Source of the DNA: Hyphomicrobiales bacterium
GTDB lineage: Bacteria > Pseudomonadota > Alphaproteobacteria > Rhizobiales > Rhizobiaceae
Reading direction: 5' to 3'
Length of the DNA stretch: 64,000 nt
NCBI GenBank assembly: GCA_900473185.1
Contig: UCKU01000013.1
Coordinates: forward strand, 286,394-350,393
Below, in pieces: positions 34,505 through 44,576 of this stretch. Within the stretch, counting starts at the first letter, position 1. Each line of letters opens with the position of its first letter. The notes beneath the pieces were generated by a model that was not told the origin of the DNA, ran no database searches, and saw only the letters and a list, made by a program, of their open reading frames with translations. The translations under genes were made by a program, and so were the position numbers.

Positions 34505-35158
34505 ATGCTCGGTGGGTTTTCCTTCAATCACCTGATCTATCTGCTGGATGGTCTCGTCTGGACGGTGGTCTTATCGGCGCTCGCGTTTCTGCTTGGCGGC
34601 GTTGCCGGTTTCTTCGTGATGCTGTGCCGCATCTCGCGCTTTTTATGGGTACGGCGCGCTGCCCTCGTCTACATCCAGATCGTTCAGGGTACGCCGCTCC
34701 TGATCCAGATGTTCATCCTCTATTTCGGCCTGGGGGTCATCAACATCTCGGTGCCGCCGCTCGTCGCAGCCGGCCTCGGCATGATGATCTATTCGAGCTC
34801 CTATCTCGGAGAGATCTGGCGCGGCTCGGTCGAATCCATTTCGCGCACCCAGTTTGAGGCGGCAGAATGCCTCGGCCTGACCCGCTGGCAGGCGTTGCGG
34901 GACGTGATCCTGCCGCAGGCGCTTCGGATCGCGACACCGCCAACGGTCGGTTTCCTCGTCCAGCTCGTCAAGAACACCTCGCTCGCCTCGGTCGTCGGCT
35001 TCCTGGAGCTGACGCGTGCGGCGCAGGTCATCAACAACTCCCTGTTCCAGCCCTTCCTGGTCTTCGGCATCGCAGCGCTCCTGTATTTTGCCGTTTGCTA
35101 CCCGCTGTCGGTCTGGAGCCGCTCTCTCGAGAGGAAGCTCAATGTCGGTCGCCGTTAA
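34505..35158 (+). CDS. Polar amino acid-type ABC permease, second subunit
   Basis: A 217-residue permease homologous to the preceding one. It has about five membrane helices and the ATPase-contact loop SRTQFEAAECLGLTRWQALRDV. The conserved QGTPLLIQMFILYFGL segment follows helix 2. The start lies 8 bp after the previous stop and the end overlaps the ATPase gene by 17 bases, so the importer genes are translationally coupled. Confidence 0.92.
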   Translation: MLGGFSFNHLIYLLDGLVWTVVLSALAFLLGGVAGFFVMLCRISRFLWVRRAALVYIQIVQGTPLLIQMFILYFGLGVINISVPPLVAAGLGMMIYSSSYLGEIWRGSVESISRTQFEAAECLGLTRWQALRDVILPQALRIATPPTVGFLVQLVKNTSLASVVGFLELTRAAQVINNSLFQPFLVFGIAALLYFAVCYPLSVWSRSLERKLNVGRR

Positions 35159-35870
35159 ACTCACCAATGTCGTCAAGCGCTTCGGCGCGCTGGAGGTGCT
35201 GAAGGGCATCTCCTTCGAGATCAATGCCGGCGAAGTAGTGGCTCTGATCGGCCAGTCCGGCTCCGGCAAGAGCACGGCGCTGCGCTGCATCAACCGGCTG
35301 GAGACGATCCAGGATGGCTCGATCGAGGTCTGCGGCCATCGCGTCGAAGATCCGAAGCTCGATCTCCGGACATTGCGCCGCGATATCGGCATGGTGTTCC
35401 AGAGCTACAATCTATTCCCGCATATGACGGTCGCCGAAAACATCATGCTGGCGCTGCGCCGCGTGAAGGGCATGCGCAAGGATCAGGCCTTCGAGATCGT
35501 CAAACAGGTGCTCGCCAAGGTCGGCCTGTCGGAAAAGATCGATGCCTATCCGGAGCAGCTTTCCGGCGGCCAGCAGCAGCGCGTGGCAATCGCCCGCTCG
35601 CTCGCCATGCAGCCGAAGGTGATGCTGTTCGACGAAGTGACTTCGGCTCTCGACCCGAAGCTGACGGGTGAAGTGCTGCGCGTGATGGAGGATCTCGCCC
35701 GCGGCGGCATGACGATGATCGTCGTCACCCACGAGATGGGCTTTGCCAAGCGCGCCGCCAACCGCGTCATCTACATGCATACCGGCAAGGTCTGGGAGAC
35801 GGGTGGCGCGGACATCCTGAGCAATCCGCAGACGCCCGAACTCAAGGAATTCATGGCTGCGGAACTTTAG
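35142..35870 (+). CDS. Polar amino acid-type ABC ATPase
   Basis: A 242-residue ATPase of the GlnQ/HisP class. It has Walker A IGQSGSGKSTALRC, a Q-loop in MVFQSYNLFPHMTV, the signature LSGGQQQRVAIARSLA, Walker B VMLFDEVTSALDP and the switch His in VVTHEMGFA. The ATG at 35142 follows GAGAGGAAG and lies inside the end of the second permease gene. It energises the importer formed by the two permeases. Confidence 0.95.
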   Translation: MSVAVKLTNVVKRFGALEVLKGISFEINAGEVVALIGQSGSGKSTALRCINRLETIQDGSIEVCGHRVEDPKLDLRTLRRDIGMVFQSYNLFPHMTVAENIMLALRRVKGMRKDQAFEIVKQVLAKVGLSEKIDAYPEQLSGGQQQRVAIARSLAMQPKVMLFDEVTSALDPKLTGEVLRVMEDLARGGMTMIVVTHEMGFAKRAANRVIYMHTGKVWETGGADILSNPQTPELKEFMAAEL

Positions 35871-35980
35871 ACCCCGCCAGTCGCGGGAGGAAATTGCCTG
35901 TCCCGGATGAGCCGGCGCAGGTTTGAGAGGAGGCCCGACAAAGAGCGGGCAGAGGCAATCGGGTAGAGGAGACTTAGAGT

Positions 35981-36775
35981 ATGCCGAAGACAATGATTTC
36001 GAAACTGGCACTGTTGGCGGGCGCTGGCCTGCTGGCGCTGGCAAGCGTTGCTCATGCCGATGTGCTCGACAATATCAAGAAGGCCGGCAAGGTTCGCATC
36101 GCGGTCGCGATGGGCATTCCTGAATATTCTTTCGTCGATGAAAATCTTAAGCCGACCGGCTCTGACGTCGAAACCGCGAAGCTGATTGCCAAGGATCTCG
36201 GTGTTGAGCTCGAGCTGGTGGAAATCACCAATGCTGCTCGTGTTCCCTCGGTCCAGACCGGCAAGGCCGATATGGTCGTCTCTTCGCTCGGCATTACCGA
36301 GGAGCGCAAGAAGGCAATCGATTATTCCGTTCCCTACGCGACGCTCGCGCTCGTCGTCGCCGCTCAGCCGAGCATTGAGATCAAAGGATATGCTGATCTC
36401 GATGGCAAGCGCATCGGCGTTACCCGCGCCACAACGAATGACCAGGACATCACCGCCAATGCAAAGGGTGCGGATATCGTCCGTTTCGAGGATGACGCAA
36501 CGCTGATCACCTCGGTCGTTTCCGGGCAGGTTGACACCGTTTCCAGCCAGTCGGCCGTCATCAATGGCATCAACAAGAAGATGGCCGATCACCCGTTGCA
36601 GGTGAAGTTCACGCAGAAGGAAACCAACCTCGGTATCGGCATTCCGAAGGGCGAAGCCGGCCTCAAGACCTGGCTCGACCAGTGGGTGAAGACCAATTTC
36701 GACAACATGGTACTGCGCGATATCTATCGCAAGTACCACAATGCCGAACTGCCCGACGATCTGACCTCGCGTTGA
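35981..36775 (+). CDS. Family-3 solute-binding protein of the kdu-linked importer
   Basis: A 264-residue periplasmic binding protein. Residues 1-26 are a signal peptide ending in ASVAHA. The mature part has the family pattern ADMVVSSLGITEERKKAIDY and the second lobe DLDGKRIGVTRATTNDQD. The family normally binds polar amino acids. However, the conserved ligand Arg that follows TPER in amino acid binders reads TEERKKAIDYSVPY here with no clear carboxylate pocket signature, so the ligand is open. The link to kduI and kduD suggests a charged sugar acid as an alternative. A terminator follows about 65 bases later. Confidence 0.88.
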   Translation: MPKTMISKLALLAGAGLLALASVAHADVLDNIKKAGKVRIAVAMGIPEYSFVDENLKPTGSDVETAKLIAKDLGVELELVEITNAARVPSVQTGKADMVVSSLGITEERKKAIDYSVPYATLALVVAAQPSIEIKGYADLDGKRIGVTRATTNDQDITANAKGADIVRFEDDATLITSVVSGQVDTVSSQSAVINGINKKMADHPLQVKFTQKETNLGIGIPKGEAGLKTWLDQWVKTNFDNMVLRDIYRKYHNAELPDDLTSR

Positions 36776-36839
36776 TCAAACGGAAAGGGCGGCGTTTGAG
36801 GGCTGGCCCTCAAGAATCCGTCATTCATCCCAATCTTAT

Positions 36840-36863
36840 CGCCGCGGCCCGAGGGCCGCGGCG
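36840..36863 (+). terminator. Terminator of the kdu-importer operon
   Basis: CGCCGCGGCC (36840-36849) pairs with GGCCGCGGCG (36854-36863) across a CGAG loop, followed by TTCGATTCT. It lies 65 bases after the binding-protein gene. Confidence 0.75.
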
Positions 36864-37001
36864 TTCGATTCTATGCGCCTGAATTTCGGGTCGATCCTCC
36901 GCCCTCCACCCGTCGATACCTTCGCGGCTTTCTTTCTATAAAACGTTGACGATTTGTCGATAATTTCTTAGTGATGTTGGAAACGAACGGTGGAGGCGAT
37001 T

Positions 37002-40000
37002 TTGTCGGGCACTACGGCTGGTAGCTGGGATTTCTGGATCGATCGTGGAGGTACCTTCACGGATATCGTCGGACGCGACCCGTCCGGTGCCCTGCATGCC
37101 CGAAAGGTGCTGTCCGAAAATCCGGACGCCTATCGTGATGCCGCTGTCCACGGTATCCGTCTGCATCTCGGCCTGACCGCCGGTGAAGCGATCCCGGCCG
37201 GGCTGATCGGCGAGGTGCGCATGGGCACTACCGTCGCCACCAATGCGCTTCTGGAGCGCAAGGGCGAGCGTCTGGCTCTGGTGACGACAAAGGGCTTCCG
37301 CGACGCCCTCCGCATCGGCTATCAGGAGCGCAAGAAGATCTTTGCAACCGAGATCGTCAAACCGGAAGCGCTCTATCAGGATGTGGTCGAGCTGGATGAG
37401 CGTGTACTCGCTGACGGTACTGTCGAGATAAAGCTCGACGAGGCGGCAACGGAAGCAGCGTTGCGCGACCTGCGCGCCAAGGGTTACCGCGCCGTCGCGA
37501 TCGTCTTCATGCATGCCTATAAATATCCGGAGCATGAGGCAATCGCCGCGCGCATTGCTCGCGCCATCGGTTTCGAACAGGTTTCCGTCAGTCACGAAGT
37601 CTCGCCGCTGATCAAGCTGGTCGGCCGTGGCGATACGACCGTTGTCGACGCTTATCTTTCACCAGTGCTCGGCCGCTATGTCAGTCAGGTCTCGGACGAA
37701 CTTGACGTGGCGCGCACCGGCGCGCGCGTGATGTTCATGATGTCCTCGGGCGGCCTGACGGCAGCCGATATGTTTCAGGGCAAGGACGCGATCCTGTCCG
37801 GCCCGGCCGGCGGCGTGGTTGGTCTTGCCAAGACCGGCGAGCAGGCGGGTTTCGGCCATGTGATCGGCTTCGATATGGGCGGCACCTCGACTGACGTGGC
37901 GCATTTCGACGGTGAATATGAGCGGGCCTTCGAAACGGAAGTCGCCGGCGTACGTGTTCGCGCGCCGATGATGCTGATCCATACGGTGGCTGCCGGCGGC
38001 GGTTCGATCCTGCATTTCGAGAGCGGCCGCTTCCGCGTCGGGCCTGATTCCGCCGGCGCTTTCCCAGGCCCCGCCTGCTATCGCAATGGCGGCCCGCTCG
38101 CGGTGACCGATGCCAATGTCATGGCTGGCAAGCTGCTGCCCGATTTCTTCCCGGCGATCTTCGGCCCGAACCAGGATCAGCCGCTCAATGTCGAGGCGGT
38201 ACGGCAAAAGTTCGCCGCGCTGGCAGCCGAGATCGGTGACGGGCGTAGCCCCGAAGAAGTGGCTGACGGATTCATCCGCATTGCCGTTGCCAATATGGTC
38301 GAGGCGATCAAGAGGATTTCCGTCCAGCGCGGTTATGACGTGACGCGTTATGCGCTCAACTGCTTTGGTGGCGCTGGCGGTCAGCATGCCTGCCTTGTCG
38401 CTGATGCGCTCGGGATGAAGAGTATCCTCCTGCATCCGATGTCCGGTCTTCTGTCTGCCTATGGCATGGGTCTCGCCGATATCCGCTCCACGCGTCAAAA
38501 GGCGCTCGGTGTGCCGCTCGATGCGGCTGCTCCCGCAGCGATGACCGCGCTTGGCCGGGAATTGCAGGGCGAGTGTCAGCCGGAACTGGTGGCGCAGGGC
38601 GTCGCGGCCGGCAAGATCGAGACGGTGCTGCGCGCTCATATCCGCTATGCCGGCACCGATACGCTGCTGGCGGTCGAGGCACTGTTCCCGCAGGCTGATA
38701 ACGAGACGCGCCTTCGCAGGGAGTTCGAGATCCTGCACAAGCGTCGCTTCGGCTTCGTCGCCGAGGACAAGCCGCTGGTCGTGGAAGCAGTCGAGGTCGA
38801 ATGCATCGGCGGTGCGGCCGCCGAAATCGACGTCGATCGCGGCGAGGCCGGTGATGGCGAGGTTTCGGCCATCCGGCGAACCCAGTTCCATTCGCAGGGT
38901 GAAAGCCATGATGCGGCGGTCGTCCTGCGCGATCACATCCTTCCCGACCAGACCGTGACCGGGCCGGCCATCATCATCGAGCCGAACCAGACCATCATCG
39001 TGGAAGATGGCTGGCAGGCGAAGCTGACGGCGCGCGATCATGTCGTGCTCACCCGCATCAAGGCGCTGCCCGAGCGCACGGCGATCGGCACCAAAGCCGA
39101 TCCGGTCATGCTGGAGATCTTCAACAATCTCTTCATGTCGATTGCTGAGCAGATGGGTGTGACGCTGCAGAACACCGCCTACTCCGTCAACATCAAAGAA
39201 CGGCTCGATTTTTCCTGCGCGGTCTTCGATGCGGACGGTAATCTCGTCGCCAACGCGCCGCATATGCCAGTGCATCTCGGCTCCATGGATGCATCCGTCG
39301 CGACCGCCATCCGCGAAAATCCCGTCATTCATCCGGGCGACGTCTTCCTGATCAATGCGCCCTATAATGGCGGCACGCATCTGCCTGACCTCACCGTCTG
39401 CACGCCGGTCTTCGACGATGCCGGCACGCGCATCCGCTTCTGGGTGGCAAGCCGCGGGCATCACGCTGATATCGGCGGCATCTCGCCTGGCTCGATGTCG
39501 CCGCTCGCGACGCATATCGAGGAGGAAGGCGTTTACATCGATAATTTCAAGCTTCTCGATCGCGGCAAATTCCGTGAGGATGCCCTTGCCGATCTCTTGA
39601 CCGGTGCGCGTTATCCCGTGCGCACGCTGGCGCAGAACGTCAACGACCTGAAGGCGCAGGTTGCCGCCAATGAAAAGGGCGTGGCGGAGCTGAAGAAGAT
39701 GATTGCGCATTTCGGCGAGGACGTGGTCGATGCCTATATGGGCCATGTGCAGGACAACGCCGCCGAAAGCGTGCGCCGCGTGCTCGACCGCCTGCCGGAC
39801 GGCGAATTTTCCTATGAGATGGATCAGGGCTGCAAGATCGTCGTCAAGATTTCGATTGATCGGGAAAAGCGGGAGGCGACGGTCGATTTTACGGGCACGT
39901 CTGCCCAGCGTCCCGACAATTTCAATGCGCCGGCGCCGGTGACGCGCGCTGCCGTCCTCTATGTTTTCCGTGTGCTGGTCGAGGCGGATATTCCGATGAA

Positions 40001-40628
40001 TGCCGGTTGCCTGCGGCCGATCCGTATCGTCATCCCCGATGGCACTATGTTGACGCCGGCCTATCCTGCAGCCGTCGTTGCCGGCAATGTCGAAGTCAGC
40101 CAGGCCGTGACCAACTGCCTGATCGGCGCTGTCGGCGCCATGGCTGCAGCCCAGGGCACGATGAACAACCTGACCTTCGGCAACGACAAGTACCAATATT
40201 ACGAAACCATTTGCTCCGGCGCGCCGGCAGGCCCAGGCTTCAACGGTGCCGATGCCGTGCACACGCACATGACCAATTCGCGCCTCACTGATCCGGAAAT
40301 TCTGGAGAGCCGTTTTCCTGTCGTGCTGGAGGATTTCCATATCCGACCGAATTCCGGGGGGCGCGGTCAGTGGCATGCCGGCAATGGCACGCAGCGCACG
40401 ATCCGTACGCGCGAGAAACTGGAATTTGCCGTTCTCTCCGGCCATCGCCGCGTCGCGCCCTTCGGTTTGAAGGGCGGCGAAGACGGGCAGACCGGCCGCA
40501 ACTATGTTCGCCGCAATGACGGCACGATCGATGAACTGATCGGTGCTGCCCATACGGTGCTGGAAGCCGGTGAAGCCTTCACGGTCGTGACCCCAACAGG
40601 CGGCGGATACGGACCGAGAGATGCCTGA
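37002..40628 (+). CDS. Fused hydantoinase A/B-type enzyme, 5-oxoprolinase family
   Basis: A 1208-residue fusion of HyuA-like (about 1-680) and HyuB-like (about 690-1205) halves, the layout of ATP-dependent 5-oxoprolinase, which opens pyroglutamate to glutamate. The N-half shows the actin-like nucleotide motifs [15 protein letters not shown] and [16 protein letters not shown]; the C-half has [31 protein letters not shown] and the RGHHADIGG motif. The most likely start is TTG at 37002 with GTGGAGG six bases upstream; a GTG at 36990 lies within that site. Some family members act on hydantoins or acetone instead. It precedes a MarR-like gene and a peptide importer. Confidence 0.9.
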   Translation: MSGTTAGSWDFWIDRGGTFTDIVGRDPSGALHARKVLSENPDAYRDAAVHGIRLHLGLTAGEAIPAGLIGEVRMGTTVATNALLERKGERLALVTTKGFRDALRIGYQERKKIFATEIVKPEALYQDVVELDERVLADGTVEIKLDEAATEAALRDLRAKGYRAVAIVFMHAYKYPEHEAIAARIARAIGFEQVSVSHEVSPLIKLVGRGDTTVVDAYLSPVLGRYVSQVSDELDVARTGARVMFMMSSGGLTAADMFQGKDAILSGPAGGVVGLAKTGEQAGFGHVIGFDMGGTSTDVAHFDGEYERAFETEVAGVRVRAPMMLIHTVAAGGGSILHFESGRFRVGPDSAGAFPGPACYRNGGPLAVTDANVMAGKLLPDFFPAIFGPNQDQPLNVEAVRQKFAALAAEIGDGRSPEEVADGFIRIAVANMVEAIKRISVQRGYDVTRYALNCFGGAGGQHACLVADALGMKSILLHPMSGLLSAYGMGLADIRSTRQKALGVPLDAAAPAAMTALGRELQGECQPELVAQGVAAGKIETVLRAHIRYAGTDTLLAVEALFPQADNETRLRREFEILHKRRFGFVAEDKPLVVEAVEVECIGGAAAEIDVDRGEAGDGEVSAIRRTQFHSQGESHDAAVVLRDHILPDQTVTGPAIIIEPNQTIIVEDGWQAKLTARDHVVLTRIKALPERTAIGTKADPVMLEIFNNLFMSIAEQMGVTLQNTAYSVNIKERLDFSCAVFDADGNLVANAPHMPVHLGSMDASVATAIRENPVIHPGDVFLINAPYNGGTHLPDLTVCTPVFDDAGTRIRFWVASRGHHADIGGISPGSMSPLATHIEEEGVYIDNFKLLDRGKFREDALADLLTGARYPVRTLAQNVNDLKAQVAANEKGVAELKKMIAHFGEDVVDAYMGHVQDNAAESVRRVLDRLPDGEFSYEMDQGCKIVVKISIDREKREATVDFTGTSAQRPDNFNAPAPVTRAAVLYVFRVLVEADIPMNAGCLRPIRIVIPDGTMLTPAYPAAVVAGNVEVSQAVTNCLIGAVGAMAAAQGTMNNLTFGNDKYQYYETICSGAPAGPGFNGADAVHTHMTNSRLTDPEILESRFPVVLEDFHIRPNSGGRGQWHAGNGTQRTIRTREKLEFAVLSGHRRVAPFGLKGGEDGQTGRNYVRRNDGTIDELIGAAHTVLEAGEAFTVVTPTGGGYGPRDA

Positions 40629-40652
40629 GCATTTGAGATGAAAGGGCGTTCA

Positions 40653-41183
40653 ATGGAAAAATCGAAAGACCAAAAGGCTCCCCGCGACCTGATCGTCTCG
40701 TCGGCCCATCTGGCGCTCGGCAGCTCGCCGGCTCTCTCGGAGCTCGAATACGGATCGGTCCTCTTTTCTCACGCCTTTCATCGCTGGATGGTGCGCTGTA
40801 TGGCCGCCGCCGGGGTGCCTAGCTTGTCGCCGGTGGAGATCCTCATCATTCACTCGGTCCGCCATCGCGACCGGCCGAAGACATTGGCCGACCTCTGCCT
40901 CGTGCTCGATATCGAAGACACGCATGTCGCCAATTACGCGGTAAAGAAGCTTGATGCCGCGGGGCTGGTCAAAACCGGAAAATCTGGCAAGGAGAAAGTC
41001 ATCCAGGTTACCGACAAGGGTCTGGAGGCGCTGACGCGTTATTCTGAGATCCGTGAGCGACTGCTGGTGGAAGCGACGAAGGTGTCGGGCCTGTCGCAAG
41101 ACGATCTTTCCAGTATCGCCTCCCATTTGAGAGCCTTATCGGGCTATTACGAGCAGGCGGCGAGGTCAGCGGCAACCTTATGA
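40653..41183 (+). CDS. MarR-like winged-helix regulator
   Basis: A 176-residue DNA-binding protein. The winged helix covers about 60-130: SPVEILIIHSVRHRDRPKTL, DLCLVLDIEDTHVANYAVKK and GLVKTGKSGKEKVIQVTDKG. It belongs to the predicted MarR-family group often found beside hydantoinase genes. AAAGGG lies before the ATG at 40653; an ATG at 40638 has a weaker site. The gene starts 24 bases after the 5-oxoprolinase-type gene, so the two probably form one transcript and the protein probably controls that enzyme. Confidence 0.85.
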   Translation: MEKSKDQKAPRDLIVSSAHLALGSSPALSELEYGSVLFSHAFHRWMVRCMAAAGVPSLSPVEILIIHSVRHRDRPKTLADLCLVLDIEDTHVANYAVKKLDAAGLVKTGKSGKEKVIQVTDKGLEALTRYSEIRERLLVEATKVSGLSQDDLSSIASHLRALSGYYEQAARSAATL

Positions 41184-41287
41184 CTGGAACCGTCGAGAGC
41201 CGCTTCCATAGGCTAGCCCAATCTCGGCCACCCCTATGAATGCGATTTTTTATCCGTCGTCATTCCCGATTGCTCCTGAAAACAATA

Positions 41288-41312
41288 CTCCGCCGCTTTC
41301 AGGGCGGCGGAG
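41288..41312. terminator. Stem-loop between convergent genes
   Basis: CTCCGCCGC (41288-41296) pairs with GCGGCGGAG (41304-41312). It lies between the convergent MarR-like and binding-protein genes and could end both. On the minus strand it is followed by TATTGTTTTC. Confidence 0.6.
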
Positions 41313-41332
41313 CATGACGAGGAGGTTCAGGC

Positions 41333-42847
41333 TCAGTTCTTGACCGTGTCTTCCAGGAAGAAGCGGCCAAGCGGATTCTGATAGAAGTTGTCGATATTCT
41401 TGCGCGCCACGTTGATATACGGGCTGTAGTAGAGATCGATCCAGTTGACGTCGTCCTTCGCCATCTTCTGCAGGTCGATATACATCTGCTCGCGCTTCTT
41501 GGGATCGAGTTCCAGGCGGGCCTTGGCGACCAGTTCCTTCACCGCTTCATTCTTGTAGTTGGTCAAATAGTTGTTGTTGGAATCGTGACCGAGCACGAAA
41601 GTCGTCTTCTGGTCCGGGTCGAGAATGTCGTTGGTCCAGTAGTTGACCGAGATGTCGTAGTCGCCGGCAACTGTCATGTCCCATTCCTGGCTGGGGTCGA
41701 CCTTCTGCAGGTTGGCAGTGATGCCTGCCTTGGCGAGCTGCTGCTGCACCAGCACGGCCGTCTGCTCATCCACCTCGTCGCCGGCGCGGATCAGGTAATT
41801 CAGCGTCAGGTTGGAGACGCCGGCATCGGCCAGCAACTTCTTGGCCTTTTCCGGATCGTAGGGGCGCTTCAGGTTGTCGGCGTAATAATAGAGCGCGCCC
41901 TTCGGAATATAGGAATTGGCGACTGTGCCCTGACCGAAAGTGACGGTATCGACGATCGCCTTCTTGTCGATTGCGAGATCGAGCGCCTGGCGCACTTCCT
42001 TCTTGCCGAGATCGCCATGCGCATGGTTGATCAGCAGATGATCTTCGCGCGTCGACGGGTCGATCAGCACGTTGAGGCCTGCATCCTTCTTCAACTCCTC
42101 GACGCGCGAGAAGGGCACGAAGATGGCCGCATCGAGCTGTCCCGCCTGCACGTTCAGCATGCGGGTATTGTCGTCGGGCACCGAGATCCATTCGACGCCG
42201 TCGAGCTTGACGCGATCGGCCTGCCAGAAATTCGGGTTCTTCTTCAGGATGACACGGTCGCCGCGCCGCCATTCGTCGACCACAAAGGCGCCGGAGGCGA
42301 TCGGCTTTTCCGCGTAAGCGTCCGCGCCCATGGATTCGATGCCGGCCTTGGAGATGACGGATGCGTTTGGCAGCGCCAGCGTCGACAGGAAGGGCGCCGA
42401 CGGATTCTTGAGCTTGATCGTCAGCGTGTGCGGATCGGTCGCGACGGCGGTGTCGATTACCTTGTAGGAGTCGCTCCAGAGCGAGCCTGCGTCATCGCGG
42501 ATACGCAGCAGGCTGAAGGCGGCATCTTCTGCCGTCAGCGGAGAACCGTCAGAGAATTTCGCGTCGCGGATCTTGAAGACATAGGTCAGGCCATCGTCGG
42601 AGACAGTCCAGCTTTCGGCAAGGCCGGGCTCCAGCTTGGTGCCGGTCTTGTCGACGCGGATCAGTACGTCATAGACGTTGGAGAAGACCCAGTTGTCGAT
42701 GTTCTGCGCCGTCTTGATCGGATCGAATGTCGTCGAATCTTCTCGGCGGCCGATGGTGAGCACGCCGGCGGCTTCGGCGTAGGATGCACTGAGCGTCAGG
42801 CCCGCAAGAAGCGCTGCAAGCCCGATTGATTTCCATCTGGTGATCAT
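41333..42847 (-). CDS. Peptide ABC importer, family-5 solute-binding protein
   Basis: A 504-residue periplasmic binding protein of the DppA/OppA class. Residues 1-26 form a signal peptide ending in SYAEA. The family pattern FDPIKTAQNIDNWVFSNVYD, LEPGLAESWTVSDDGLTYVF and RQALDLAIDKKAIVD is clear. It should bind small peptides or related compounds. It is the last gene of an operon that runs from the iminopeptidase at 46411-47301 through two permeases and a double ATPase. Its ligand is the probable source of the signal sensed by the LuxR-family protein at 47427. Confidence 0.93.
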   Translation of the reverse strand: MITRWKSIGLAALLAGLTLSASYAEAAGVLTIGRREDSTTFDPIKTAQNIDNWVFSNVYDVLIRVDKTGTKLEPGLAESWTVSDDGLTYVFKIRDAKFSDGSPLTAEDAAFSLLRIRDDAGSLWSDSYKVIDTAVATDPHTLTIKLKNPSAPFLSTLALPNASVISKAGIESMGADAYAEKPIASGAFVVDEWRRGDRVILKKNPNFWQADRVKLDGVEWISVPDDNTRMLNVQAGQLDAAIFVPFSRVEELKKDAGLNVLIDPSTREDHLLINHAHGDLGKKEVRQALDLAIDKKAIVDTVTFGQGTVANSYIPKGALYYYADNLKRPYDPEKAKKLLADAGVSNLTLNYLIRAGDEVDEQTAVLVQQQLAKAGITANLQKVDPSQEWDMTVAGDYDISVNYWTNDILDPDQKTTFVLGHDSNNNYLTNYKNEAVKELVAKARLELDPKKREQMYIDLQKMAKDDVNWIDLYYSPYINVARKNIDNFYQNPLGRFFLEDTVKN

Positions 42848-42866
42848 GCGTTCGTTCCCTTCGTTG

Positions 42867-44576
42867 TTATGGCATGCGTTTGACGGGTAGTGCCGGCATC
42901 GATTGCAGCTCGTCTTCCAAGCTGGCGCTGCTCAGAAGCGGCTTGTCCGGGTCGATGTCGGGAATGGCGGCAATCAGCGCCGCGGTATAGGGATGTTTCG
43001 GTCGCGCGAAGACCTCTTCCGAGAGGCCTTCCTCGACGATCTCGCCACGATACATGACGACGACGCGTTCGCAGAGATTGCGCACGATCGCGAGGTCATG
43101 GGCGATGAACATCAGCGTCAGGTTCATCTTTGCGGTCAGTTCGCGGAAAAGCGCGATGATCTGTGCTTGGATCGTGACGTCGAGGGCCGCAACACATTCG
43201 TCAGCAATAATGAGCTTCGGATCGACAGCGAGCGCCCGGGCAATCCCGGCGCGCTGGCACTGACCACCGCTCATGCTGCGGGGCTTGCGATTTGCAAACT
43301 CCCGCTCCAGCCCGACAAGATCGAGTAATTCGCCGATCCTCTCCGGAATGGCGGATGTCGGCACCTTGCGCTGCACCTTCAGCACCTCGGTAAGCATCTG
43401 CCCGATCGTGAGGCGCGGATTGAGTGCGTTATAAGGGTCTTGAAAGACCATGGCCGTCTCACGCCGCAGCTTTGCGAGTCCGGCAGCCCGCTGCTGCGCG
43501 AGATCGATCCCTTCGAAGGATACATGGCCTGAGGAGATCGGCGTCAGCCCCAGCACGGCGCGTGCGAGTGTGCTCTTGCCGCTGCCGGATTCGCCGACGA
43601 TGCCGATGGTTTCGCCCGGCATGACCTGCAGGCTGACGCCTGAAACGGCACTCACCGTCTTGGCGCTGCCCTTGAACAGGCTGCCGCCAACCTTGAAACG
43701 CACATGCAGGTCGTCGATTTCAAGAAGCGGCTTGGTCGATGCGGCCGAAGACACGACCTGCGGCCCCGGCATAGGCGCCTCCTCCGGCATGGAGGGATGG
43801 CTGTTAATTAGATTGATCGTATAGGGATCCTGCGGCCGGGAGAGGATCGTACGTTTCGGTCCCTGTTCGAGCAGCTTGCCGTTGCGCATGACGGCGATGC
43901 GGTCGCAGGTCTGCGCGACGATGCCGAGATCGTGGGTGATGAGGATGATCGACAGGCCACGCTTTTCTCGGATCTCCAGCAGAAGTTTCAGGATCTGCGC
44001 CTGGATCGTCACGTCGAGCGCGGTCGTCGGCTCGTCGGCGATCAGGATCTTCGGGTTGCAGGAGAGTGCCACGCCGATCATGGCACGCTGGCGCATGCCA
44101 CCGGAAAACTCGTGCGGATAGCTGTCATATTGGCGAACGGGATCGGGAAAGCCGACCTGCGTGAGGATATCGATGGCCGCCGCCCGTGCTTCCTTGGCGC
44201 TGAGCTCCTGATGATAGCGGATGCCCTCAGAAATCTGGTCGCCGATGCGCATGACCGGATCGAGATGGCTCGTCGGGTTCTGGAAGATCATGCCGATCTC
44301 GCCGCCGCGAACTTCCAGCATTTCGGCATCGCTTGCCGTCGTCAGCTCGCGCCCCTCGAGAAGGACGGTGCCGCCCTCGATCTTGATCAGCGAGGAGGGC
44401 AGCAGCCGGACGAGCGAGCGGCAGAGCAGACTCTTGCCCGAGCCACTTTCGCCGACGAGGCCGAGGATTTCGCCTTTGGCGAGATCAAGGGAAACATGGT
44501 CGATCAGCGTTCGCACGCCGCCATCGAGATGAACCTTGACCGTTAGGTCGCGGACGGAAAGAACCGAAGCGCTCAT
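42867..44576 (-). CDS. Peptide ABC importer, fused double ATPase
   Basis: A 569-residue protein with two complete ABC modules, equal to DppD and DppF joined in one chain. The first Walker A is VGESGSGKS at 41-49 with signature FSGGMRQRAMIGVAL; the second is IVGESGSGKSTLARAVLG at about 330-347 with signature MSGGQCQRAGIARAL. Each module ends in the oligopeptide class C-terminal part (RPQDPYTINLINSHP and RPKHPYTAALIAAIPD). The second signature has Cys where Gln is usual (GGQCQR). The start overlaps the permease stop by four bases. Confidence 0.94.
   Translation of the reverse strand: MSASVLSVRDLTVKVHLDGGVRTLIDHVSLDLAKGEILGLVGESGSGKSLLCRSLVRLLPSSLIKIEGGTVLLEGRELTTASDAEMLEVRGGEIGMIFQNPTSHLDPVMRIGDQISEGIRYHQELSAKEARAAAIDILTQVGFPDPVRQYDSYPHEFSGGMRQRAMIGVALSCNPKILIADEPTTALDVTIQAQILKLLLEIREKRGLSIILITHDLGIVAQTCDRIAVMRNGKLLEQGPKRTILSRPQDPYTINLINSHPSMPEEAPMPGPQVVSSAASTKPLLEIDDLHVRFKVGGSLFKGSAKTVSAVSGVSLQVMPGETIGIVGESGSGKSTLARAVLGLTPISSGHVSFEGIDLAQQRAAGLAKLRRETAMVFQDPYNALNPRLTIGQMLTEVLKVQRKVPTSAIPERIGELLDLVGLEREFANRKPRSMSGGQCQRAGIARALAVDPKLIIADECVAALDVTIQAQIIALFRELTAKMNLTLMFIAHDLAIVRNLCERVVVMYRGEIVEEGLSEEVFARPKHPYTAALIAAIPDIDPDKPLLSSASLEDELQSMPALPVKRMP

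Noticed and set aside
37659..40553. A 964-codon open frame on the minus strand opposite the 5-oxoprolinase-type gene
   Set aside because: The plus strand encodes a full-length conserved family member. The antisense frame is rich in Arg, His, Gly and Asp and shows no known domain; it stays open because of the strong GC bias at third positions.
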